Source: Isoetes taiwanensis
Taxonomy: Eukaryota; Streptophyta; Lycopodiopsida; Isoetales; Isoetaceae
DNA: 64,000 nucleotides
Assembly (NCBI GenBank): GCA_021234155.1
Contig: JAJEKV010000034.1
Location: 6,802,028-6,866,027 of the forward strand
Direction: 5' to 3'
Shown: positions 54,941-64,000 of the stretch, piece after piece
How positions within the stretch are numbered: the stretch's first letter is position 1
How the letters are laid out: every line of letters begins with the position of its first letter
Notes under the pieces: model-generated
What the model was told of the DNA's origin: nothing
The model's database searches: none
The model's input: the letters and a program-made list of their open reading frames with translations, nothing else
Position numbers and translations under genes: made by a program

Positions 54941-57620
54941 GGCAGGTGGAATGGATGGATGTATTAAAGAAAAAAAAACTTGTAAATGTAATTGTGTTTG
55001 TAGATGTAATGGAGTGCTAAATATGCAGAGTTTAAAGTTTAGGGCGAGTGTGTGGGATGTGAAGCTCAATCGTATGTTTGGATTTAATGCATAAGTGGCT
55101 GCATAAGTGGTAGATCATTATGGCGATGCCAGGCATTAGTCGTGGACTTATGGAATGCATTCATAAACATAAGTCGTGGTCATGTCGAATGGGTAGATGT
55201 GATGGATTTGACAGATGAAATGTAACCATATAAGCATTGAGACGTGGAAGGAAAGATAAAGAATAATAAGTGTCGGACTTCTGTTTGTGATGTTGCTGTG
55301 CAAGACTTGTCCATAAGTATCTATTTGCGCATGATGGGGAAAAATTAGTTGATGGGAAAATGGCATAAAGTTGTGAGGTGGTCCACGTGCTCAAGTATTT
55401 GCTTTGGTCTAATGCGCTCTTTTATTGGGTCGATTGGTCTCTGTTAAAAAATCTATCATATTCTATTCTATTCTACTTAGTGTTTGTATTAGACGTTATT
55501 TCAATATATACCATTCTGTAGATAAACTACGGCCAAAGTTTCTTTGGTCCTCAAAAACTTGCCAAAGTTTGGCCGCCTTAGCGATGGTCGTATGAAATTT
55601 GGAGCCCTGCCAATTTCTAAAAGGAAAGCAGGGGCTTCCCCTTTGCAAAATCGGCAGGGGCCTCGCAACCGGCGGCAGCTAGGAATGGGTCTGTCAGTTT
55701 TTGAAAGGGGAGCCCCTACTCCCCTTCCCCTGAATGGAGAAGTGGGGAGGCTTCAAAAACCATCGCCGAATGAAGAAGTCGAAGTCCTATTGATGAAGAG
55801 GCCAAAGCAGAGTTGATGCAGAGCTACCTCATAAACTATTTCGACCTATTGTAAACCTATTAGCTACCGACTGAGTGGAATCGTCTGCCCTACTTCTATT
55901 CTGCGATATTGGCAAACGCCACATGGCATCACCAAAACGATTTTGGTGACCCACTTTCCATTTGTTGTTATTGGGGCGATAAAATTCATTCACAATTTGA
56001 TTTTGTAGTACTTGTGGCAATGTAGACATCGTAACATGTGACATGAAATGCAATGTGAGGACTCATAATCATTATAAATTATCACGGTACTTGCACTTGA
56101 GATTACTATTGCACAAATAAGTGTACGCCATAATGTTATGGACTCAAAATACCTAAGGTACAAACTCCATCAAAATATATCAAAGGACAAAAACTCAAGT
56201 TAACCATGCAAAATAACGTACATTTTTCATTATCATTCTCTTAAAGAAAAATTCATTCTAATATGTCGTTAGCTCCTACACAAAACTATTTCCAACTTGA
56301 TTCCTATAATCTAACTGCTAGAAATGTTTTATATCATATGCTTAGAAACACCATGGTCTTGTTGTGTAAACTATTTTAAGATCAATTAACTATTTTATTA
56401 TGGCAATTGGATGAAGGGGCAAAATAAGCAAAATAAGAAGGGACATGTAGAAGCAAGAAAATCCTTTAACTCCGAAACTGCTGTTATCGATGGCAAATAA
56501 ATATTACACAGTTGCATATGGCTCTTTGCCTGCATATTTTCACGCCTAAAAAAATTCTTTGGACCTTTAACAGAGCAAAAACAGCTTACCATGATGGTCT
56601 AGTGCTTTCACTAAACTAAGAAGTATAGCAAAGGTTTTATGGATCTACTATATAAACTACTGGATCTACTGGATAAGCTGGTATTTCACAGTGACAGCTG
56701 CAATCATATCATATGAAAACCTGTGAACATCTGAACAATAACATTTGAAGACCTTTAACTTATGAACATCTGTAACGAATTTCAAATGGTAGACTTGCTC
56801 ATTTGCTTCTGCAAGAGTACGATATACAACTGTGACAGCATGTAACTTGGCAAACACCACCACAACTGTGAGATCAATGTAAATGCATGTGAATACAAAT
56901 TATCTAAATGAAAAAGGGATGTGCAGGCACGTTGGATCCACCTCACGTTAGCTAGCTGACATTATGCTTTATAGTGTAAGAAGATCCCTAAACTTGTGAA
57001 GAATAAGGAAATACCTCAAGAACAACTGCATTTGCTTTCATCATGCAATTATCCACAATTTTTATGGTAACGTAGATGCCCAACTTACCAAGCAACCAAT
57101 ATAGCTTCATCCTTAGCAAACTAATGCAAGTTGGCGTCCAAAATCCTGGGAATAAATGCTTGTCCACGCGCCTAAGTACAATAGCTAGCTACATATACTC
57201 ATTCTTGGCAGTTTGAAGCTCATTTTCAATGCCAACTGGAATATACACACGCACCTAATTAGTTGTACCAAGGCCTGTTAGTTAATAAAATACAGCGGCC
57301 ACATAGCCAGGGAACCGGTTTCTGAGGTGTATAATATATGTCAAACTGTGCATGAAGAAAAAAGGTGAACCCCTTTGCATTATTGGTAGAAGGCAGGCCC
57401 GACAAATAATGCGATGTCCCTGTCCTTCAAAGAATATTCCATCCCCCAAAAAAATGTAAACCCTCATTTTAGACAGTATTCATGCTATAATTTCTCCCTC
57501 TCTGCAATCTCCTACTTCTAAGTCTAACCTCTGAAGCCTCGAATTAGTTATCCTGTAGCATTGTCTTCTTGGAGCCTGAAATAAACCACAAATTTCTTCA
57601 GCTACAGATCAAAAAGAAAA
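54941..57620. other. Intergenic, no supported gene
   Basis: AT-rich sequence. The GC-rich part at 55550-55820 and a similar one at 54090-54230 share clauses about cut-and-paste-like GGGGCCCC words but no termini or domain. Frames of up to 90 codons are unrecognised. Confidence 0.4.
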
Positions 57621-57644
57621 GAAATGAAGATTAGTGGCCACTTA

Positions 57645-58160
57645 CTTGGTACCAGGATTTATCAGTCTTTTCTTTAACCACCTGAATCTTCTTCAACATA
57701 GCTAGTGAATCTTCTATACTGCAATCATTGGGCTTCGACTCTCTAACATACTCGCTCCAAGAAGTAGTTTCTGAAGTTCTGCTAACACTTTTCATATAGA
57801 ACACAACAGATTGGCCACAAGCTCTGCTCGAAATAGGCTTTGTAAACGAATGCAGAATAACGTACCCTGTCACAGGAAGCTAAGAATTAGGATGGAAGAT
57901 AGTTTCCGATATGGGTTCCCTTAAGACATCCATTTCCCATTTAGGTGAAGGTATTCATACCTACCCTGCGACAAAACAATGCCTTAATACTTCTGATGTC
58001 ACTAAGATGGCCCTGCTTTGAGGACGCATCTGGCCTTGAATATACAGCGAGTGTTTCTGATTCCAAGCCCATTCCCATGTCCCGTACAATATGGATGGAA
58101 AACAAACTTCAAAAAACATGGTTAAAGGAACAACATAGTTTACCTTAAATGCTCCTTTCG
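57645..58160 (-). other. Candidate two-exon piece of an unidentified minus-strand gene
   Basis: One exon-like stretch, about 57648-57868, is bounded by TGACAG on its upstream side and GTAAGT on its downstream side; it encodes protein-like sequence (GYVILHSFTKPISS, TSWSEYVRESKP, LKKIQVVKEKTDKSWYQ). Upstream, about 57965-58090, a second stretch (MGMGLESETLAVYSRPDA, LSDIRSIKALFC) ends in a GTAGGT donor. I do not know the family. Further exons may lie near 58150-58400. It could be a host gene or a decayed piece. Confidence 0.35.
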
Positions 58161-58716
58161 AGGTATGATAGAGCCCGAGTACGGGGTATGCCAATGCTCT
58201 TGATCAAATCAATGGTGTGGCCTGCTTGAGTAAATCAATTTGACCTTCTACAAAATTTTGGCAAAGACTACCACTATCGTAATAAGACTCTGAATGGAAT
58301 GCAGCAAAAGCGTAACAGATTTAATACCTTTGTCGGTTATTGGTCTGCGGCAAATGCATCAAATGGGTCTGTGCCTACATAAAACAAAACAAAATGAGAT
58401 AGCATGATTTCAAAAGGATGCGCTATACGAAGAAAAGAACTACTCAAACTATTTAGATATGTTTTACCTTAAACCTTAGGCACCTTCAATTTTGTAGAAT
58501 CTGAGGCCTACTTTGCTTCACCTGAACCTTTTTGCGAGAGATCTATTTTCCAGCACATTTAACCTTGAAAAATAACCATTTGCATCTGTTTTACTAACAA
58601 ATATAAGAGAATTTGCAAACAACTATTTTTAGCCTCTCTGCTTACCCGACCCAGATAACACGAAATTTTGTGGCTTCATAAGTTTTCCAATTATACTATA
58701 CAGTTAGTTGCTTTGA

Positions 58717-59037
58717 GGGCATAAGCATGCTACACCCTATCAAAAAAAGTACCATTTAGGAACCATAAAACTACCTAAAAAAGTACCCAGCACTGGGTAC
58801 TGGGTACTTTTATAATATCTCAATAACTACAAATGTTAAATTGAATGCATTCATTTTGACCTCCAATAGTATTGTCTCTATCTTAACCTTGAACATTGAT
58901 ATGCTTTTGACATTTTATGTTGAACTTTTGAATTAGTTTTGACCAAAAGAACAAGAAAATAGTACCCAATCCAAAAGTACCTAGTGCAGATACTTTGGCA
59001 GGTTCCAAAAATGGCAGGGTGTAGCATGCATATGCCC
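58717..59037. mobile_element. MITE-like element with 23-bp inverted ends
   Basis: 321 bp. Ends AGGGCATAAGCATGCTACAC and its inverted partner differ at about one base over 23. Flanking bases suggest a TTGA duplication, not certain. The interior has repeated GTACCCA(G/A) words in both orientations. Confidence 0.75.
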
Positions 59038-59128
59038 TTGAGCACCTAAGAGGATCTGCAAAATAGAATTTGTTGTAAGAAAAAGAATATGATTTCCAGT
59101 TAGGTCTTTTACAAAACTGTTATAAGAA

Positions 59129-59262
59129 TGCATATGTTGGCATGCAAAAACATGGATATTAGAAGAGTTACCTCATATGTTGGCATGCAAAAACATGGAC
59201 ATTAGAAGAGTTATCTTATATGTTGGCATGCAAAAACATGGACATTAAAAGAGTTACCTAAA
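59129..59262. repeat. Three-copy tandem repeat of about 45 bp
   Basis: TATGTTGGCATGCAAAAACA and following bases occur three times with few changes. Confidence 0.85.
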
Positions 59263-59471
59263 AATTAAGCAAAGAACTACTGCTAGATCCGTACCTTGAG
59301 GATTTGAATATTGTCCATTCTGAAGATCCCAAAACACATGGCTGTTCATATACAATAAACACCTACAAATGGGCAGATCCACAACATAAGAATGGCATGA
59401 AAAAACTAAGTATATTCATAAAATAGAGTCCAATAACCTTTCCTAGCTACTGGTGTTTTGCTATATGTACA

Positions 59472-59846
59472 GTGGCAATGGCAGGATCAAACCAAAGAAA
59501 TACAAATTCGAAGCCTGATGTCTCAGGTTATAGCACTCCAGGTGCTTCGAATCTGCCAAAAAACATGAAACATAAAATGGTTATGCGACAACTTGAAAAC
59601 ACTATGCAGTTGTCTGAAATAAGTAAATACCAACTTCAATCGAAGGATGCATATGAACAGAAGAGTGACGAAAAAAATGCACTGATATTATTTAAGCAGG
59701 TCGTTGCGGCTATGGCCGCTTCAGCTCGTAAAACTTGTACGACGGCTTCAGTTCATGAATTTCCCCAGCTTTGGGACCGTATAGAATGCTATTTAGCCAT
59801 AGCCACGACCTTCACCTGGTTTGGGACCGTATGGAATGCTGCTTAG
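59472..59846 (+). other. Hypothetical ORF of 124 codons
   Basis: Starts MAMAGSNQRN. The N-terminal half is polar with a helix-like stretch (MRQLENTMQLSEISKYQLQ). The last 30 codons come from a local 50-bp tandem duplication (59770-59870), so the natural C-terminus is doubtful. Family unknown; may not be a gene. Confidence 0.2.
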
Positions 59847-59969
59847 CCATAGCCACGACCTTCACCTGCTCTGAAGTTCGAAATTCAAAATGCATTCAAT
59901 AGTGGCGGTGAACAGTCGCCGCAAGGGGGAAGGGGAACGCCGCATGCGGCGTTCCCTGGCACAAATACC

Positions 59970-60180
59970 AACAGATAGATCTTGCGGTCCAGATTGTTCT
60001 TGATCCTGATCGTCGATCCAGGATCTTACGGCTCAGGTGGCTTGGCACATATCCTACGGTGCACATGGCGTTGGGAATTATATGTAATAGATCCTATGGC
60101 TCATGTTGCTTTAATTATTATCATGTGGTGAGATCTCGACCCTTGATCAGGTCCAAGATCCTACGGCCCACCTTGAATGC
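59970..60180. repeat. Dispersed repeat with TCCTACGG words, copy 2
   Basis: Related to 54590-54900; shares CAGATTGTTCTTGATCCTGA and the GGGAATTATATGTAA clause. Confidence 0.65.
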
Positions 60181-60214
60181 TCCTCCCTTAAGGAGAGGCT
60201 TTTATAATTTTTAT

Positions 60215-60285
60215 ATTATGTGGGGGATTTGAACCCTGGTCATTAACCCCTTAGCTCCCCCATTCTAACCACTAGACCAAGCATT
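60215..60285 (-). mobile_element. tRNA-derived SINE head (RNA polymerase III A and B boxes)
   Basis: On the minus strand TGGTCTAGTGG (60269-60279) fits an A box and GGTTCAAATCC (60226-60236) fits a B box, 33 nt apart, as in tRNA genes. The acceptor and T stems do not pair well, so a SINE or tRNA pseudogene is more likely than a working tRNA. The 3' end of the element was not found. Confidence 0.5.
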
Positions 60286-60364
60286 AATTTCAAGAATAAT
60301 TTTTGTTTTAAATATACATAAGGCTAATAGTGTAATTGAGATAAAGTACAGTATAACATTCTAG

Positions 60365-61060
60365 ATAGTTCAAGAAAGTTCTAGAATGTTCTGGAAGGCT
60401 CTAGAAAGTTCTAGAATCTTCTAGAAAATTTTAGAACATAATTGAATCTAAGAAGAATCTAAGAAAATCCTTCCAGAATGTTCCAAATTGTTCTATTCTA
60501 GAATGTAGGATAGGAGAATCTACGGGAATGTAAGGGAATCTAGGGAAATACTTCCAGAAAGTTCTAGAATATTTAAAAGTTTCAAAATATTCCAAAAAGT
60601 CCTAGAATGTTCTAAAAAGTTCGAGAATGTAAAAGAATCCAGGAGAATCTAACGAAATCTAAGAAAATATCATAAAATGTAAGAGAATCTAGGAAAATAT
60701 TTACAAGTCTAAGGGAATCTCTTAAAATCTAGGAAAATCTTCATAAAATCTAAGGGAATCTAAGAAAATGTTGATGAAATCTTAGAGTATCTAGGGTAGG
60801 GCAATCTCATAAAATCTAAGGGGATCTAAGGGAATCTAAGGATATCTAAGGGGATCTTCGTAGAATCTTGGAGAATCTAGGAAAATCTAATAGTATCTAG
60901 AGGGAATCTTCATAGAATGCAAGGAACCTTATAAAATCTAAGGGAATGTAATGGAATCTTATAAAATTTAGAGGAATCTTCACGAAACCTCTAAGAGGAC
61001 CTTGGTAGAATCTTAGAGAATCTATGAATTTAGAGTATTCTCAAGAGATTCTTTTAGAAT
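60365..61060. repeat. Degenerate short-unit repeat tract (AGAATCTA/TTCTAGAA)
   Basis: About 700 bp built of variants of a 10-12-base unit: TTCTAGAA-type on the left grading into GAATCTAAGG-type on the right. Highly diverged minisatellite-like sequence. Confidence 0.75.
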
Positions 61061-62510
61061 ATAGGGCACGACAGGAACTTGCGTCGTAAAAACATGCTAA
61101 AACTGGAATAATACTACGAAGGACGTAGTAAATTTCTTGTTTATATATGTTATACATGTGGAACATTTGTTATATTGAAGGTGACTTCGATAAAGAACGA
61201 GTATGAACTTCTATAGTTTGATATTAAAGCAGTTTTCATTACATCAAATTCATTGAATTTAGAACTAAGTTCTCCATTGACTTCATCAAGAGGAGGACAA
61301 TGATGAACGCAAGAGAAATGAAGATGGAAAAGATGAAGATAATTTTGAAAATCGAGAGGGCTAAAGTTAATTACTTCTGTTGCTTATAAAATTAAGACAT
61401 TTGAAATGTATTGTTTGATGACAAGCACGGACTCACTGCTTTGTTGTTTATGATCCTTAATGAAATTTGTTACTTTGCCTTCCTATGCTATAAACCTCTT
61501 CTTATTTATTTTTTTTATTTTTTAAATTTTAATGTTGCATTCCAATAAAAATGTAGAAGTGCAATCCAACATTTGATAAATGGTGCCTTTGAAGTTTGCC
61601 ATTACCTAGATGTAATGTCGACACAAGTTATAACACAAAACGTGTCACTGTGTATTTGTAGTTTTGGCAAAATTCATTACTTAATATTGATGTAATGCTT
61701 GTCATAATCCATAGTAAAACTCAAGACAATGTTTTTTTGATATTCTTAACAATAAACATCTCCAATAAATGATGCTATTTCGTCATAATGGGAATGTAAT
61801 TTTCGCACAAGTTATGACACAAAACTGGTCACTATATAATTGTAGTTTTTGGGTTGCTCCTAGGGGGCAAACCCTCGTTTACTTGGGTTTGTGGCATATC
61901 CTAGGTATATGCTGGAATATACCTAGAATATGCTGGTGACTGCTCCAAACCCTTAGTTGGCTGTAAACTGACGGTCTCGTGCGTTCTGGATCAAGGATGT
62001 TCCAACCGGGCAACTGGCAAGGCAGACCGTCTTCTGAAACAAAACTAGAGCTCAGTTCTGATAGTAAGGAATGCAGGGCAAAATATGATGCATATTTTTA
62101 AGCCGTCCATAAACTTTGCAATCGGTTGCCTTTGAATTTTTGGTGATGGCGGAATCAGGGCATGAATGCTGCGGCCATATGAACGACCTTTCTCATTTCG
62201 TCTCCAAGCTGTGGCTCAGGCATCAAATGAAGAGGTAGGTCTAATTTCATCATCCGCTTACTCTGGTTGTAAAAAGTATTCTGCTCATAAGACACATTTC
62301 TCTGGAGGTTGATTCAATCCTGTTAGATTTAAATTCTCAAGCTTGCTTATTAATGTTATTGTTCTACATTATCTTTGTCTCATAAAAGATGTCTCCTGAA
62401 AAAATGCTTTCAAATTGGCAATATGAACATTGTCATTCGAAAGTAAATGACTCCGGATGTTTTGGCATGGCTATTCCTTGTGGAAGTAATGTGGCATCTT
62501 TAATTTGCAG
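61061..62510. other. Intergenic, no supported gene
   Basis: AT-rich. Near 61855-61890 the phrase CTCCTAGGGGGCAA resembles one in the element C and G LTRs (CCTAGGGGGCAAC), possibly a small LTR remnant. Near 62140-62235 a short open piece ahead of a GTAGGT donor could be another exon, unidentified. Confidence 0.35.
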
Positions 62511-62678
62511 GTTGCTATGACAATTGGAAAGGCCCTCAAGAAGCAAGGTATCGGTTATATAGTGAAGATGAGTTGAGATGTTTTTTCAAGGCTAAATTGG
62601 TTTCGTTAGGTGCCAAGAGGCTTGTACCTGTGGGCTTGGGGACGACGACCAATGCATTGAAGATGACTTTTCTAACTG
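62511..62678 (+). pseudogene. NADPH-cytochrome P450 reductase fragment (FMN-domain exons)
   Basis: Two exon-like pieces, 62511-62547 and 62610-62678, with a 62-bp GT-AG intron between. Spliced, they give ALKKQ followed by AKRLVPVGLG, and then in the next frame a DDDQ.IEDDF motif, the hallmark of plant CPR FMN-domain ends. The frame change lies in a G-run at 62632-62641, which looks one base short. CPR delivers electrons to P450s on the ER. Only about 50 of some 700 residues are seen, so this is a broken fragment, unless exons outside my recognition exist. An assembly indel could mimic the frameshift. Confidence 0.6.
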
Positions 62679-62989
62679 GTATTGTCATGGCTAATACGCA
62701 TTGATCTCGGTCATTCTCTTAATATTTTCTCTTCATTGTGATGCAGAAGATGGGTCTCCATTAACAGGCAGCAGTAACTTCCTCCCTCCTCCCTTTCGTG
62801 GCCTTTGTACCCTTCGAACAACCTTGTCTTGACACTGATTTGCTAAGTCCTCCCTGCAAGGTATGCATTATGCTTATCTGCATTGACAATGGGGCAGCTA
62901 CTGTAGCAATAATGTGTTTGTCAAAGCAGAATCGGAATTTCAAGAGCTTTGCATAAACGCATGACATGACATTCTTATGTTTTACTTAT

Positions 62990-64000
62990 CTTTCTTTTTC
63001 TGGCACTGCATCTCAGCAACTATGCTTCAATGGAGGGTGTACTTTATTGCAAGCCTCACTTAGAACAAAAGTTCAAACAAATAGGAAGCCTTGATAAAAG
63101 TTTTTAGACTCGTACGTATATGTTTAATTTTATCTAACGATAACTACGTGTATCTTAAAAGAAAATGAAGTTCTCTCCTAAGTTCTTTTTCTGTTGTTCT
63201 TTGGTTTCAGCTGCAGGCTTTAAATCACCAATTAAATTGCAGGAGTCAGCTCCGGTATTAGTCATTGTCTATGCTTTATGTTCATTGCTAACATAAAAAT
63301 ATTTTAGATGGTAAGCTGGTATTTTTTTGGTATATGCAGTTTACTGCCAGGCCAGCAAGACCACCTGTGGTAAAATTTACTCGCCTTTTCTCTGGCACTC
63401 AAGATAAGTGTGACATGTTCAAAAACAGTGTATCCTCTTGAGAAGGTAATCAAACATTACGCATTGTTTCAAACATTGAAAGACATTAACTTTTTTGGGA
63501 TAAACAAGCACATAATATTTATACTGTACATAAAGCTGAGTTAGAATACCTGGAGTATGTGAGAAGGTTATTGCAGATAAGCTCACTGACAGTATACAAC
63601 AGCAAGCACAGTTGCCTCTAGACATTCATGTGAAGCTCATAATATTCAATGGTTTATTTCTTGGAATATATCACATTGCTTGAAATCATAATAGTCATAC
63701 TTTATTGAAATATGCACAATATCTAACGCTAAGTCAGCAGCAGTGCTTTTCAACTATGGAGTGCTCTATCATAAAGAATAGATCAGCTACGCTTATAATT
63801 GCAATTATTTGAATTGTTGGTTTTTATTTCTGATTATGCTGCAAGTGAGCGTCGAAGGTCTGGCTTATCACAAAGCCTGTTTCAAATGTACCCATGGTGG
63901 TTGCCTAATCAGTCCTTCAAACTATGCAGCTTTGGAGGGCATTCTTTACTGCAAACACCATTTTACACAGCCATTTAAGGAAAAGGGAAATTATAGTCAG
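62990..64000 (+). pseudogene. Plant LIM-domain (WLIM-type) gene remnant, runs off the window
   Basis: Exon-like pieces in normal order: the second half of LIM domain 1 (about 63007-63109; LSNYASMEGVLYCKPH), an inter-LIM piece (63217-63254), the start of LIM 2 (63340-63445; FTRLFSGTQDKC then KTVYPLEK), and the rest of LIM 2 (63846 to the edge; AYHKACFKCTHGGC, LEGILYCKHHF). WLIM proteins bundle actin in plants. Defects: no first half of LIM 1; a stop after GSLDKSF; two bases missing after CDM at about 63417, which destroys the CxxC; and a last acceptor reading CTGCAAG, giving the wrong phase. Introns are kept, so this is a decayed duplicate rather than a processed copy. Confidence 0.72.

Noticed and set aside
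60215-60285. Functional tRNA gene
   Set aside because: A and B boxes fit but acceptor and T stems pair poorly; SINE head is more likely.

Overview
The window reads as nuclear DNA of a land plant. It contains a spliced host gene with GT-AG and probable GC-AG introns, remnants of plant-type LIM-domain and cytochrome P450 reductase genes, plant LTR elements primed by initiator tRNA-Met, and several small inverted-repeat DNA elements. The lineage cannot be fixed from the sequence; a seed-free plant (fern, lycophyte or bryophyte) is only a guess. No bacterial gene, CRISPR array or rRNA is present. Roughly the first 45 kb is nested transposons, and the last 19 kb holds one intact host gene, small transposons, repeats and decayed gene pieces.

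Layout. (1) 1-14365: element A, a very long Ty3/gypsy chromovirus on the minus strand. Its 3' LTR is cut by the window edge. In sense order it has a 5' LTR, tRNA-Met primer site, ORF1 (histone H3-like), two 67-nt hairpins, ORF2 (unknown, broken), gag, protease/RT/RNase H (frameshifted, and split by an 892-bp poly(A) insertion) and integrase with a chromodomain. (2) 15151-17639: 3' end of a related plus-strand element (G). (3) 17640-24246: minus-strand chromovirus pol wreck (F), split by a 4.3-kb hAT-like DNA element with a perfect 8-bp target duplication. (4) 24247-27155 and 40125-44750: two ends of one different gypsy element (D and E), inserted in F and now in opposite orientations, so an inversion is inferred. 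(5) 27156-40124: element C, a 12.97-kb plus-strand relative of A inserted in D with a TTGTG target duplication. It has the same gene order: ORF1 (histone H3-like), hairpins, ORF2, gag, pol, chromodomain. (6) 45539-47332: a Tourist-like MITE and a Mutator-like element. (7) 47711-51680: a seven-exon gene for a TEX2/Nvj2-like SMP-domain lipid-transfer protein. (8) 51.7-62.5 kb: repeats, a MITE, a tRNA-derived SINE head and unidentified exon-like pieces. (9) 62511-64000: decayed CPR and LIM exons.

The main discovery candidate is that chromoviruses A and C both encode, between the primer site and gag, a 375- or 421-residue protein. It begins with a copy of the histone H3 N-terminal tail (ARTKQT.RK, with K4 and K9), continues through a long charged linker, and ends in a complete H3 histone fold of exactly 89 residues with no indels against canonical H3. 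The same elements carry a chromodomain, a fold known to read methylated H3 tails, at the integrase C-terminus. They could therefore encode both a chromatin reader and a chromatin-like ligand. Both H3 ORFs are open end to end, while gag, ORF2 and RT in the same copies contain breaks. Pairs of 67-nt hairpins follow ORF1 in both elements, with unrelated sequence but identical length. These points suggest an old histone capture that was kept as part of the element.
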